NCBI GenBank assembly: GCA_023395255.1
Contig: JAEWZN010000011.1
Location: forward strand, 186,001-250,000
Source: Deferribacteres bacterium
GTDB taxonomy: Bacteria; Chrysiogenota; Deferribacteres; Deferribacterales; Geovibrionaceae
Length of the DNA: 64,000 nt
Reading direction: 5' to 3'
The stretch's first letter is position 1. Each line of letters starts with the position of its first letter. The position numbers were made by a program, and so were the translations under genes. Under the pieces are notes generated by a model. The model had not been told where the DNA came from. It did no database searches and was given only the letters and a program-made list of their open reading frames with translations. Of this stretch, positions 42,564-50,162 are shown one piece after another.

Positions 42564-43763
42564 ATGGAACATATAAAAGGCGCAGGCGTATGCGCACCTT
42601 TGGGATTTTCGGCATCGAGTGCGGTTGCGGATATTAAGGGGAACGGCAGGGGGAAGAAGGACATGGCTCTTCTTTATTCCGAGGTTCCGTTTAATGCGGC
42701 GGCTGTTTTCACATCCAACAAATTTTGTGCTGCCCCGGTTATTCATGGGCGGGAGCTTATCGGAAAGAAGGGTAAATTCAGCGCGATAGTTGTAAACAGC
42801 GGCAACGCCAATGCCTGTACAGGTGAGAAGGGGCTTGCGGTCTGCGGTGAGATAACGAAGTCTTTTGCCTCGGAGCTTGGTGTTGATGACAAGGCTGTGC
42901 TTATTTCCTCAACGGGTGTAATCGGCGTTCAGCTTCCTGTGGAAAAGATGACGGCTAAGGCGGGTGAGCTGATAGACGAGCTTGATTCATCGAACTCGAA
43001 TGAGTTTGCGGAAGCGATCATGACTACTGATGCGGTGAAGAAGGAATATGCTGTATTGGTGGAGACGAAGAACGGCGCTTATGTTGTTGCTGGCGCGGCG
43101 AAGGGTGCGGGGATGATTGCCCCGTCCATGGCCACTATGCTCGGCTTTATCACAACAGATGCGGCGGTGAAGACAGACGCATTGCAGGAAGCGCTGAATT
43201 ACGCAGTGGCTGACAGCTTCAACAGCATCACAGTTGACGGGGACATGAGCACCAATGATACGGTATTCCTCTTCGCGAACGGAATGAGCGGCATCATCCC
43301 TAACAGGGAGGAGTTCTTCGAGGCGGTGAAGACCGTGTGTGTTGAACTTGCAAAAATGATCGTGAGGGACGGCGAAGGCGCTACCAAGTTCTGCACGTTT
43401 AAGGTCGTAAACGCAGCAACGGAAGAGGATGCGAAGAAGTGTGCCTTTGCCCTTGCCAATTCGCCTCTGGTGAAAACCATGCTCCACGGGGAAGACCCGA
43501 ACTGGGGAAGAATTTTCGCAACGGTGGGCGCATGCGGCATAGTGTGCAGACAGGACAATGTTGATCTGTATTTTGAAGACCTGAAATATGCCGAAAACGG
43601 CGTGATAGTGGACTATGCCCTTGAACCGAAGGCTGCTGCGATCATGAAAAAGAAGGATATAGAGATCACTGTGGATCTGAAAGAGGGCTCGGCTTCGAAA
43701 ACGGTTTACACCTGCGACTTCACGAAGGAGTACATATCCATCAACGCGGATTACAGAAGCTAG
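42564..43763 (+). CDS. argJ: Bifunctional ornithine acetyltransferase/N-acetylglutamate synthase
   Basis: ArgJ recycles the acetyl group from N-acetylornithine to glutamate, and in bifunctional forms also uses acetyl-CoA. The 399-residue precursor has the self-cleavage site MIAPSMATMLGFITTDA near residue 185, where the Thr becomes the N-terminus of the beta chain. The substrate motifs SGNANACTG near 70 and GEDPNWGRI near 312 are present. GGAG lies 9 nt before the ATG. The gene seems codon-biased differently from argC (fewer CCC/AAA-rich codons), but no transfer is claimed. A strong bidirectional terminator follows. Confidence 0.95.
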   Translation: MEHIKGAGVCAPLGFSASSAVADIKGNGRGKKDMALLYSEVPFNAAAVFTSNKFCAAPVIHGRELIGKKGKFSAIVVNSGNANACTGEKGLAVCGEITKSFASELGVDDKAVLISSTGVIGVQLPVEKMTAKAGELIDELDSSNSNEFAEAIMTTDAVKKEYAVLVETKNGAYVVAGAAKGAGMIAPSMATMLGFITTDAAVKTDALQEALNYAVADSFNSITVDGDMSTNDTVFLFANGMSGIIPNREEFFEAVKTVCVELAKMIVRDGEGATKFCTFKVVNAATEEDAKKCAFALANSPLVKTMLHGEDPNWGRIFATVGACGIVCRQDNVDLYFEDLKYAENGVIVDYALEPKAAAIMKKKDIEITVDLKEGSASKTVYTCDFTKEYISINADYRS

Positions 43764-43825
43764 GAGATTGTTGAGAGTCTTTATCCCGTGATGGTTCAGA
43801 CAGTTTTCAATATCCGTTCAGATAA

Positions 43826-43856
43826 AAAAAGGCGGTGGTTAAACCACCGCCTTTTT
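43826..43856. terminator. Bidirectional terminator between argJ and flagellin gene
   Basis: AAAGGCGGTGGTT pairs with AACCACCGCCTTT with A/T runs on both sides, serving convergent argJ and the flagellin gene. Confidence 0.93.
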
Positions 43857-43877
43857 GTTTTATGATTGTACGTTTCC

Positions 43878-46262
43878 TTAACCGAGAAGTGAAAGAGCCA
43901 TCTGCGGAAGGCTGTTTGCCTGAGCAAGCATACCGATGTTTGACTGCATAAGAATCTGGTTCTTAGTGAACTTAGCCATCTCGTCTGCTATGTCAAGGTC
44001 ACGTATCCTTGATTCTGCTGCTGTCAGGTTTTCTCTTGTAGTGTCGAGGCCTGTCATGGTGTATTCAAGCCTGTTGATCTGAGCACCTATTGTGGCTCTC
44101 ACGCCGGACACTGTTTCCAGAGCTTTGTCAAGCTTGGTGATTGAGCTCTGGGCAAGATCCTGATCAACCATCAGAACATCGTCTATACCGAGGGCAGCAG
44201 TGTTAACCTGCGGTATGTTCGCAAGGATAGTCTGGCCTTCGTTAGCGCCTATCTGCATTTTCATGGCGTTGTCAACAAGGTGAAGCTTGATGTCTTTGCT
44301 TTCGCCTGTTGCGGAGAACTCCATTGTTTTCTTAGTGGAGTTCCAGCTTATGCTTACGCCGACATCGCTGTCTATCTTAACGTCAACACCCTGAATTACT
44401 CCTCTGAGGGTTGAGTCGTTAACGGAGTCGGAACCTATGAACTTGCCTGTGTGAGCGTCAGTAACTTTAATTGTTGTCTCACTGTTCTCTCCTTTCTGTA
44501 TAGTGGCAAGAGAGAGGGCGTTTATAAGGTTCTGGTCGCCGATGAAGGACAGTTTGCTGTCGTCGCCAAGACGTGCGGTCTGGATTACGAAAGTACCTGC
44601 AAGCGCTTCGTTTGAATTGTCGGTCACGTCACCTGTTGAAACATAGTTCACGAGGTTGTTGTTTACAGTTGCGGACTCATCACTGGTTCCGGCTGTAGCA
44701 CCCATGCCGAGTTCAAGTATAGCACTGGTAAGTTTTTTCTCAAATTCGGAGACTGTATCATCCCCTTCAAGGTAGATGGTAGCTGAGCTTCCGTTACCGA
44801 AGATAGTCAGTTCCTGAGGACCGGCTGCAAAAATGTTTACGCCGTCGTCAGTTGTGAATCTTGCGATGTCTTTGAGTTTCGTTGTACTGGTTGCAGCTTC
44901 GCCGCCGCCCGCAACAAGAAGGTCAAAAGAACCATACTTTGTTGCTCCTATTGTAGCGCCGCTTGTTGCTGTGTTCTCTCTGAAGTTGAGTGTCATGTTA
45001 CCAACGTCAAGGTTGCCTGTTTCAACATTAAGAGCAGCATGGTAAACAGTTACGCTGTTGTAATCGATAGTGGTATCGCCGTTGTCGGCTTTGGTCAGTT
45101 CGTTGTTGCCGTAAGACAGAGTGGGCCCGGTTGTGCCTGCTGTCCCGCCGGAGATAGCAATTGTACCGCCGCCGGAAGTAGCTGAAGTATCAACGGCTTC
45201 AGTTGTACTGAGCAGTATTTTGTCTCCGGACTGCATGTTGGCATCTGTTCCGATAGCGATGGAAACTTCGCCTGAGAAACCTGCACCGGTCATGCCCGCA
45301 AGGTCAAAAACAAGGTTACCTGCACCGTCATCACCACCCTGAATTGTATAAGTTGACTTCTCGCCTGTTTTGGCATCAACAAAGGTTGCTTTGAAAGTGT
45401 AGTTCGCTGTAGTACCTGCTGACACGGTGAAATTTTCCTGTGCTTCAAGCAGAAGGTAACCGGACTCAGCCACAGTACCGCCTGTTGTCCATGTTGCAAC
45501 AGAACCGAAGTTAGAACCGGCCTGCCTGTACACGCTCATTGTAGTAACTGCGGAGTCCGTATCTGCACCTGCGCCTACTGTTACGGTGTAGTAAGCTGTG
45601 CCTGTGGAGGCAAGTGTGTTGGGGTCTGTTACGAAACCAACGTTAGTGTTGTTGACGTTTCCGCCAGCGGAAACAATTTCGGCTCCGATAGCATCTTCGT
45701 TAAGGGTCATAACGTCTGATTTGTAGACATAGTTTTTACCGGGGTCTACAGTAACGTTAAGATTGTAGTTGCCTTCGGCGACTGCACTCTTAACAATAAC
45801 GCTGAGGTCTGAACTGTCGGAAGACCACAGAGCGGTTGCATTTCCGTTAAGAAGCTTCTTGGTGTTGAACTCTGTTGAGGAAGCTATTCTGTTGATCTCT
45901 TCCTTGAGCTGGTCAACCTCTTTCTGGATCTCAGCCCTGTCGTTCGTGGTGTAAACACCGTTACCCGCCTGAACAGCAAGCTCTCTCATTCTCTGAAGCA
46001 TGTCCTGAATGTTCTGCAGGCCGCCTTCAGCAGTCTGAAGAAGTGATATACCGTCCTGGGCGTTGAGTGAAGCTCTTTTGAGACCGCTTATCTGGCCTCT
46101 TAATTTCTCGGAAATTGCAAGACCGGATGCGTCGTCCGATGCCGAGTTGATTCTAAGACCGCTTGAGAGTCTTTCAAGTGACTTAGATACCGCATTGTTT
46201 GTCTGTCCCAGGTATCTCTGAGCCGTCAGAGAAGGGACGTTCGTGTTGATATACATTGCCAT
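43878..46262 (-). CDS. fliC: Large flagellin (paralogue A)
   Basis: This filament protein is 794 residues, much longer than typical flagellins. The conserved D0/D1 parts are at the N-terminus (1-150, MAMYINTNVPSLTAQRYLGQT...LERLSSGLRINSASDDASGLAISEKLRGQ) and C-terminus (about 690-794, ATIGAQINRLEYTM...NLTAAESRIRDLDIADEMA). Between them lies an insert of about 540 residues rich in Thr, Ser, Gly and Asp that would form surface-exposed outer domains. The sequence is nearly parallel to paralogue B at 47175-49559, with identical length. GGAGG lies 7 nt before the ATG. A sigma-28-type promoter and a leader hairpin lie upstream. Ser/Thr-rich surface loops are likely glycosylation sites. Confidence 0.96.
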   Translation of the reverse strand: MAMYINTNVPSLTAQRYLGQTNNAVSKSLERLSSGLRINSASDDASGLAISEKLRGQISGLKRASLNAQDGISLLQTAEGGLQNIQDMLQRMRELAVQAGNGVYTTNDRAEIQKEVDQLKEEINRIASSTEFNTKKLLNGNATALWSSDSSDLSVIVKSAVAEGNYNLNVTVDPGKNYVYKSDVMTLNEDAIGAEIVSAGGNVNNTNVGFVTDPNTLASTGTAYYTVTVGAGADTDSAVTTMSVYRQAGSNFGSVATWTTGGTVAESGYLLLEAQENFTVSAGTTANYTFKATFVDAKTGEKSTYTIQGGDDGAGNLVFDLAGMTGAGFSGEVSIAIGTDANMQSGDKILLSTTEAVDTSATSGGGTIAISGGTAGTTGPTLSYGNNELTKADNGDTTIDYNSVTVYHAALNVETGNLDVGNMTLNFRENTATSGATIGATKYGSFDLLVAGGGEAATSTTKLKDIARFTTDDGVNIFAAGPQELTIFGNGSSATIYLEGDDTVSEFEKKLTSAILELGMGATAGTSDESATVNNNLVNYVSTGDVTDNSNEALAGTFVIQTARLGDDSKLSFIGDQNLINALSLATIQKGENSETTIKVTDAHTGKFIGSDSVNDSTLRGVIQGVDVKIDSDVGVSISWNSTKKTMEFSATGESKDIKLHLVDNAMKMQIGANEGQTILANIPQVNTAALGIDDVLMVDQDLAQSSITKLDKALETVSGVRATIGAQINRLEYTMTGLDTTRENLTAAESRIRDLDIADEMAKFTKNQILMQSNIGMLAQANSLPQMALSLLG

Positions 46263-46390
46263 TGTAATACCTCCGTGTTTTCATGGCCGGCATCCTTGCC
46301 GTTTTTACTCTTGTTTTTTACCGAAAGCTCCAACGGCTCCCTGACGGGAGTTTTGTTGTCAACTTTTAAGAAGAGGGCTGAAATTTTCGA

Positions 46391-46451
46391 AAAAAAAAGG
46401 CCGATGACAGGATTAAACCTGACATCGGCCTGAGTATTTCAGTACCAATTC
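46391..46451 (-). terminator. Terminator hairpin with conserved 17-nt motif in flagellin A leader
   Basis: On the minus strand the motif complementary to TATTTCAGTACCAATTC (46435-46451) is followed after 4 nt by a long hairpin, GGCCGATG-CAGG/CCTG-CATCGGCC (46399-46430), and a run of eight T. It lies between the sigma-28-type promoter (46536-46562) and the flagellin ATG (46262). The same motif, spacing and hairpin type recur upstream of flagellin B. It could be an attenuator or the end of a small RNA. Confidence 0.75.
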
Positions 46452-46535
46452 CTATTAAGTTTTAACTTCGGCATTTATGGGAAGATGAGGCTCATTTTCT
46501 ATGTCGCCTTTGGTGTCTTCCTCTGCATGAATGTA

Positions 46536-46562
46536 GTATCGAAAATACAAAAGAGATCTTTA
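46536..46562 (-). promoter_or_regulatory. Sigma-28 (FliA)-type promoter of flagellin A
   Basis: On the minus strand TAAA (46559-46562), a 15-nt spacer and TTCGATAC (46536-46543) match the TAAA-N15-GCCGATAA consensus at its key positions. Sigma-28 control is normal for late flagellar genes. Confidence 0.75.
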
Positions 46563-46657
46563 GAAAAAAAATAAAAAAAGATCAAAAGAAGGCACTAGTT
46601 CATTGAGGGAAAAGGAGTAATTTCATCCTCTTCCTTAAGAAACCCGCTCCGGATGAA

Positions 46658-46681
46658 GGAGGGCGAACTCAGCCGCCCTCC
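46658..46681 (-). terminator. Hairpin downstream of flaG
   Basis: GGAGGGCG pairs with CGCCCTCC around an 8-nt loop, 43 nt after the flaG stop. A clear U tract is missing, so it may be a weak terminator or an RNA 3'-end stabiliser. Confidence 0.5.
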
Positions 46682-46723
46682 GGAAATATACTGAACTCTG
46701 ATATAATTTACTTACTGAATCTT

Positions 46724-47113
46724 TCAGAACTTTTCATCCAGCATAAGCCCCACCATCTCTTTGATGTTCCGGGAAAGCCTGACGGCCTCCTCAGACGGGA
46801 TCTGCTTGATTACACTGCCCTTTTCTCTGTCTATGAGTTTCACTATCACAGCATTAAGCTGTTTCTCAACACTGAACTCACGCTTAACGTCCATACTTTT
46901 GAGACTTTCGTTAAGCTTTTCGACAGCAGACTCAACTTCCTCTTGTTTTACCTGTTTCTTTTCCTTCTCAGTGTCCACCTTTTCGGCAGCGTTGCCGAAG
47001 AGTTTTTCATTAACCAGTTTTATTGACTGCGAAACACTCTGAGTAGCCTGTACTTTTGCTCCGCTGCCCGCATCGGGTGTACCAGTTTGAACGTTCTTTA
47101 CAAATTCAATCAT
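46724..47113 (-). CDS. flaG: FlaG-family flagellar protein
   Basis: This 129-residue protein has the FlaG C-terminal domain (about 55-129) with ReFSVEKQLNAVIVKLIDREKGSVIKQIPSEEAVRLSRNIKE, the characteristic pattern of a protein that affects filament length. The N-terminal half is a variable, charged, coiled-coil-prone region (EKEKKQVKQEEVESAVEKL). It lies 61 nt after flagellin B and before flagellin A, all on the same strand. AAGGTG lies 6 nt before the ATG. Confidence 0.88.
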   Translation of the reverse strand: MIEFVKNVQTGTPDAGSGAKVQATQSVSQSIKLVNEKLFGNAAEKVDTEKEKKQVKQEEVESAVEKLNESLKSMDVKREFSVEKQLNAVIVKLIDREKGSVIKQIPSEEAVRLSRNIKEMVGLMLDEKF

Positions 47114-47136
47114 GACTACACCTTAAATAGCATCCC

Positions 47137-47160
47137 AAGAGACGGTTTTCACCGCCTCTT
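47137..47160 (-). terminator. Hairpin in the flagellin B-flaG gap
   Basis: AAGAGACGG (47137-47145) pairs with CCGCCTCTT (47152-47160), with one wobble or mismatch. No U tract follows, so it may only partly reduce read-through into flaG or protect the flagellin mRNA 3' end. Confidence 0.4.
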
Positions 47161-47174
47161 AGGAAATTGATTTA

Positions 47175-49559
47175 TTACCCTATAAGCGAAAGAGCCATCT
47201 GCGGAAGAGCATTAGCCTGCGAAAGCATGGCAATGTTCGACTGAGCCAGAATCTGGTTTTTAGTGAACCTGGCCATCTCATCAGCTATGTCAAGGTCGCG
47301 TATCCTTGATTCAGCTGCAGTCAGGTTTTCTCTTGTTGTGTCAAGGCCTGTCATAGTGTATTCAAGCCTGTTGATCTGAGCACCGATCGTCGCCCTTACA
47401 CCGGAAACATTGCCGAGAGCCTTGTCCAGCTTAGTGATAGCTTTCTGAGCAAGATCCTGATCAACCATGAGAATGTCATCTATACCGAGAGAGGTAGTAT
47501 TTATCTGCGGTATGTTCGCAAGGATAGTCTGCCCTTCGTTAGCACCGATTTGCATTTTCATGGCGTTATCAACAAGATGGAGCTTCATATCTTCGCTTTC
47601 GCCTGTTGCCGTAAAGCTAAGTGCTTTTTTGGTTGAATCCCAGCTTATATCAACACCTACATTGCTGTCCACTTTGACATCAACACCCTGAATAACTCCT
47701 CTGAGAGTTCCGTCATTAACCTTATCGGAGCCGATGAACTTGCCTGTGTGTGCATCAGTGACTTTAATTGTCATTTCGCTGTTTTCGCCTTTCTGGATTG
47801 TGGCAAGCGAAAGGGCATTGATGAAGTTCTGATCGCCGATGAAGGAAAGCTTGCTCTCTTCACCCAGACGTGCAGTCTGAATAACGAAAGTTCCTTCAAG
47901 AGCTTCATTGGTGTTGGCAGTGTCATCCCCGGTTGAAACATAGTTCACGAGGTTGTTGTTTACGGTTGTGGCTTCATCGCTGGTGTCTGATGTTGCACCC
48001 ATGCCGAGACCGTTCACTATCGCTTCTGAAAGCTTTGTTTCAAAATCGGAGATTGTGTCATCACCTTCGATATAAATGGTAGCTGATTTGCCGTTACCGT
48101 AGATTGTCAGTTCCTGAGGACCGGCTGCAAAGATATTAACACCGTCATCAGTTGTGAATCTGGCTATATCTTTCAGCTTTGTGGTGCTCGCAGCAGCCTC
48201 TCCGCCTCCGAGAATCTGAAGGTCAAAAGTTCCGGCATCGGTTGAACCGTAAGCTGTCAGTGTTCCTGTGTTCTCTCTGAAGTTGAGAGTCAGGTTGCCC
48301 ACATCAAGATTGCCTGTGGTCTCGTTGAGAACGGCGTGATAAATTGTTACGCTGTTGTAGTCTATTGTGGTGTCGCCGTTGTCGGCCTTAGTCAGTTCAT
48401 TATTGCCGTAGGACAGGGTCGGTCCTGTTGTCCCCGCAGCGCCGCCGGAAAGCTGGATAGTACCGCCGCCGGAAGTAGTTGAAGTATCAACTGCCTCTGT
48501 TGTGCTGAGGAGTATTTTGTCCCCGGACTGGAACTTGGCGTCTGTTCCTATTGCGAAGGAAACTTCGCCTGAGAAACCTGCACCTGTGATGTCGGCGAGA
48601 TCAAAAACAAGGTTGCCCGCACCGTCATCTCCGCCCTGAATTTCAACCGAAGTTTCAGCACCTGTCTTCGCATTGATAAAGGTGGCTTTAAAGGTGTAGT
48701 TCGCTGTTGTACCGGCTGACACGGTAAAGTTTGTTTTGGCTTCAAGCAGAAGGTAACCGGAATCACCCACTGTACCGCCAGTTGTCCATGTCGCGGCGGA
48801 GCCAAAGTTAGAACCGGCCTGTCTGTACGCGCTGAGTGTTGTGACTGCAGAATCTGTATCTGCACCTGCGCCCACTGTTATTGTGTAGTAAGCTGTACCT
48901 GTGGATGCAAGGGTTTTAGGATCTGTTACGAAACCGACGTTGGTTCCGTTGGCGTTTCCGCCTGCAGTTACAATTTCCGCTCCTATAGCGTCTTCGTTAA
49001 GGGTCATAACATCTGACTTGTAGACATAGTTTTTACCGGGGTCTACTGTAACGTTAAGATTGTAGTTGCCTTCGGCGACTGCACCCTTAACAATGGCATT
49101 CAGTGAAGAGCTGTCTGAAGACCAGAGAGCAGTTGAGTTTCCGTTAAGAAGCTTTTTGGTGTTGAACTCCGTGGAAGAGGATATTCTGTTGATCTCTTCC
49201 TTGAGCTGGTCAACCTCTTTCTGGATCTCAGCTCTGTCGTTCGTGGTGTAAACACCGTTGCCCGCCTGAACAGCGAGCTCTCTCATTCTCTGAAGCATGT
49301 CCTGAATGTTCTGCAAACCGCCTTCTGCGGTCTGAAGAAGTGAAATACCGTCCTGGGCGTTCAGCGAGGCTCTTTTGAGGCCGCTTATCTGTCCCCTTAA
49401 TTTCTCAGAAATGGCAAGACCGGATGCGTCGTCCGATGCCGAGTTGATTCTAAGACCGCTTGAGAGTCTTTCAAGAGATTTTGAGATGTCGTTGTTTGTC
49501 TGTCCCAGATATCTCTGCGCGGTGAGAGACGGAACATTAGTATTGATATACATTGCCAT
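47175..49559 (-). CDS. fliC: Large flagellin (paralogue B)
   Basis: A second 794-residue flagellin, co-linear with paralogue A, with the same D0/D1 ends and a Thr/Ser/Gly-rich insert of about 540 residues. Differences are concentrated in the insert (for example around residues 260-340 and 430-450) and in the last D1 helix (AQSNIAMLSQANALPQMALSLIG versus LMQSNIGMLAQANSLPQMALSLLG). Recent duplication or continuing gene conversion is implied. GGAGG precedes the ATG by about 6 nt. It has its own sigma-28-type promoter 290 nt upstream and shares a transcript with flaG. Confidence 0.96.
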   Translation of the reverse strand: MAMYINTNVPSLTAQRYLGQTNNDISKSLERLSSGLRINSASDDASGLAISEKLRGQISGLKRASLNAQDGISLLQTAEGGLQNIQDMLQRMRELAVQAGNGVYTTNDRAEIQKEVDQLKEEINRISSSTEFNTKKLLNGNSTALWSSDSSSLNAIVKGAVAEGNYNLNVTVDPGKNYVYKSDVMTLNEDAIGAEIVTAGGNANGTNVGFVTDPKTLASTGTAYYTITVGAGADTDSAVTTLSAYRQAGSNFGSAATWTTGGTVGDSGYLLLEAKTNFTVSAGTTANYTFKATFINAKTGAETSVEIQGGDDGAGNLVFDLADITGAGFSGEVSFAIGTDAKFQSGDKILLSTTEAVDTSTTSGGGTIQLSGGAAGTTGPTLSYGNNELTKADNGDTTIDYNSVTIYHAVLNETTGNLDVGNLTLNFRENTGTLTAYGSTDAGTFDLQILGGGEAAASTTKLKDIARFTTDDGVNIFAAGPQELTIYGNGKSATIYIEGDDTISDFETKLSEAIVNGLGMGATSDTSDEATTVNNNLVNYVSTGDDTANTNEALEGTFVIQTARLGEESKLSFIGDQNFINALSLATIQKGENSEMTIKVTDAHTGKFIGSDKVNDGTLRGVIQGVDVKVDSNVGVDISWDSTKKALSFTATGESEDMKLHLVDNAMKMQIGANEGQTILANIPQINTTSLGIDDILMVDQDLAQKAITKLDKALGNVSGVRATIGAQINRLEYTMTGLDTTRENLTAAESRIRDLDIADEMARFTKNQILAQSNIAMLSQANALPQMALSLIG

Positions 49560-49626
49560 ACTGTCCTCCTTGTTGGCATACCCCAGGCTTCCCTGCCTGC
49601 GGGCTGGTTCCTGAAAGCCTTTTTCC

Positions 49627-49691
49627 TGCGTCGAAAGGGGCTTTCATTTCTGCGTCGAAAGTGTTTTGTTATCTTCCTTTTGCGTCGAAAG
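49627..49691 (-). repeat. Three copies of an 11-bp repeat in flagellin B leader
   Basis: TGCGTCGAAAG occurs on the plus strand at 49627-49637, 49651-49661 and 49681-49691, so the predicted flagellin B leader RNA carries CUUUCGACGCA three times. The repeats lie between the leader hairpin and the start codon and are absent from the flagellin A leader. Confidence 0.8.
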
Positions 49692-49732
49692 ATTTTAAAA
49701 ATTGTTCAAAACAGCCTCTCTGCCACCTCCTC

Positions 49733-49796
49733 AAAACAAAAAGGCCGACGGTATCATTTTCTGATTCCGCCGGCCCGATTATTTCAGTACCGATTC
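49733..49796 (-). terminator. Terminator hairpin with conserved 17-nt motif in flagellin B leader
   Basis: The complement of TATTTCAGTACCGATTC (49780-49796) precedes, by 4 nt, a hairpin GGCCGGCGG/CCGTCGGCC (minus-strand sense, 49743-49775, one G-U pair) followed by TTTTTGTTTT. It lies between the sigma-28-type promoter and the flagellin ATG. No minus-strand gene lies upstream that would need a terminator, because the next gene is divergent. Confidence 0.8.
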
Positions 49797-49854
49797 ATTT
49801 ATTTCTATTCTAATTATCCGTCTTCCGGATTCTGATTAGAATCCACTGATGTCT

Positions 49855-49881
49855 TTATCGGAAAAAATTTGCCGCACTTTA
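49855..49881 (-). promoter_or_regulatory. Sigma-28 (FliA)-type promoter of flagellin B
   Basis: On the minus strand TAAA (49878-49881), exactly 15 nt and TCCGATAA (49855-49862) match the sigma-28 consensus almost perfectly. The start site would be about 290 nt before the flagellin ATG. Confidence 0.85.
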
Positions 49882-50106
49882 ATTATTTTAAGATCTTTTT
49901 TTAAAAATTTATTCCCTGCCGCATATGCCAAAAAATTTATTGTTATTTGACAATACTATTCAGCCATAAACCCAGACAAATAAAAAAGCTGTACGCCCGT
50001 GTTATGCTTCATTTATTTTGTGATCAGCATCAGACAGTTACGGAAAGTTACGGAAAAAGCATATTTTTTTTATCATACGCAGGCGGTTGAGAGCCCCCAT
50101 GCTCCG

Positions 50107-50135
50107 TTGACTCACGGGTTCTTTTTAGGTAGAAT
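50107..50135 (+). promoter_or_regulatory. Predicted sigma-70-type promoter of the maf gene
   Basis: TTGACT (50107-50112) and TAGAAT (50130-50135) are 17 nt apart, and the start site would fall about 20 nt before the ATG at 50163. A perfect tandem 10-mer AGTTACGGAA lies at 50036-50055 upstream. Confidence 0.65.
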
Positions 50136-50162
50136 CGTTTAACATTGACGGGGGTAAACTTA

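Noticed and set aside
46431..46560. Possible cyclic-di-GMP (GEMM) riboswitch in the flagellin leaders
   Set aside because: The leaders lack the conserved GEMM core segments; only the shared 17-nt motif and the terminator hairpin are seen.
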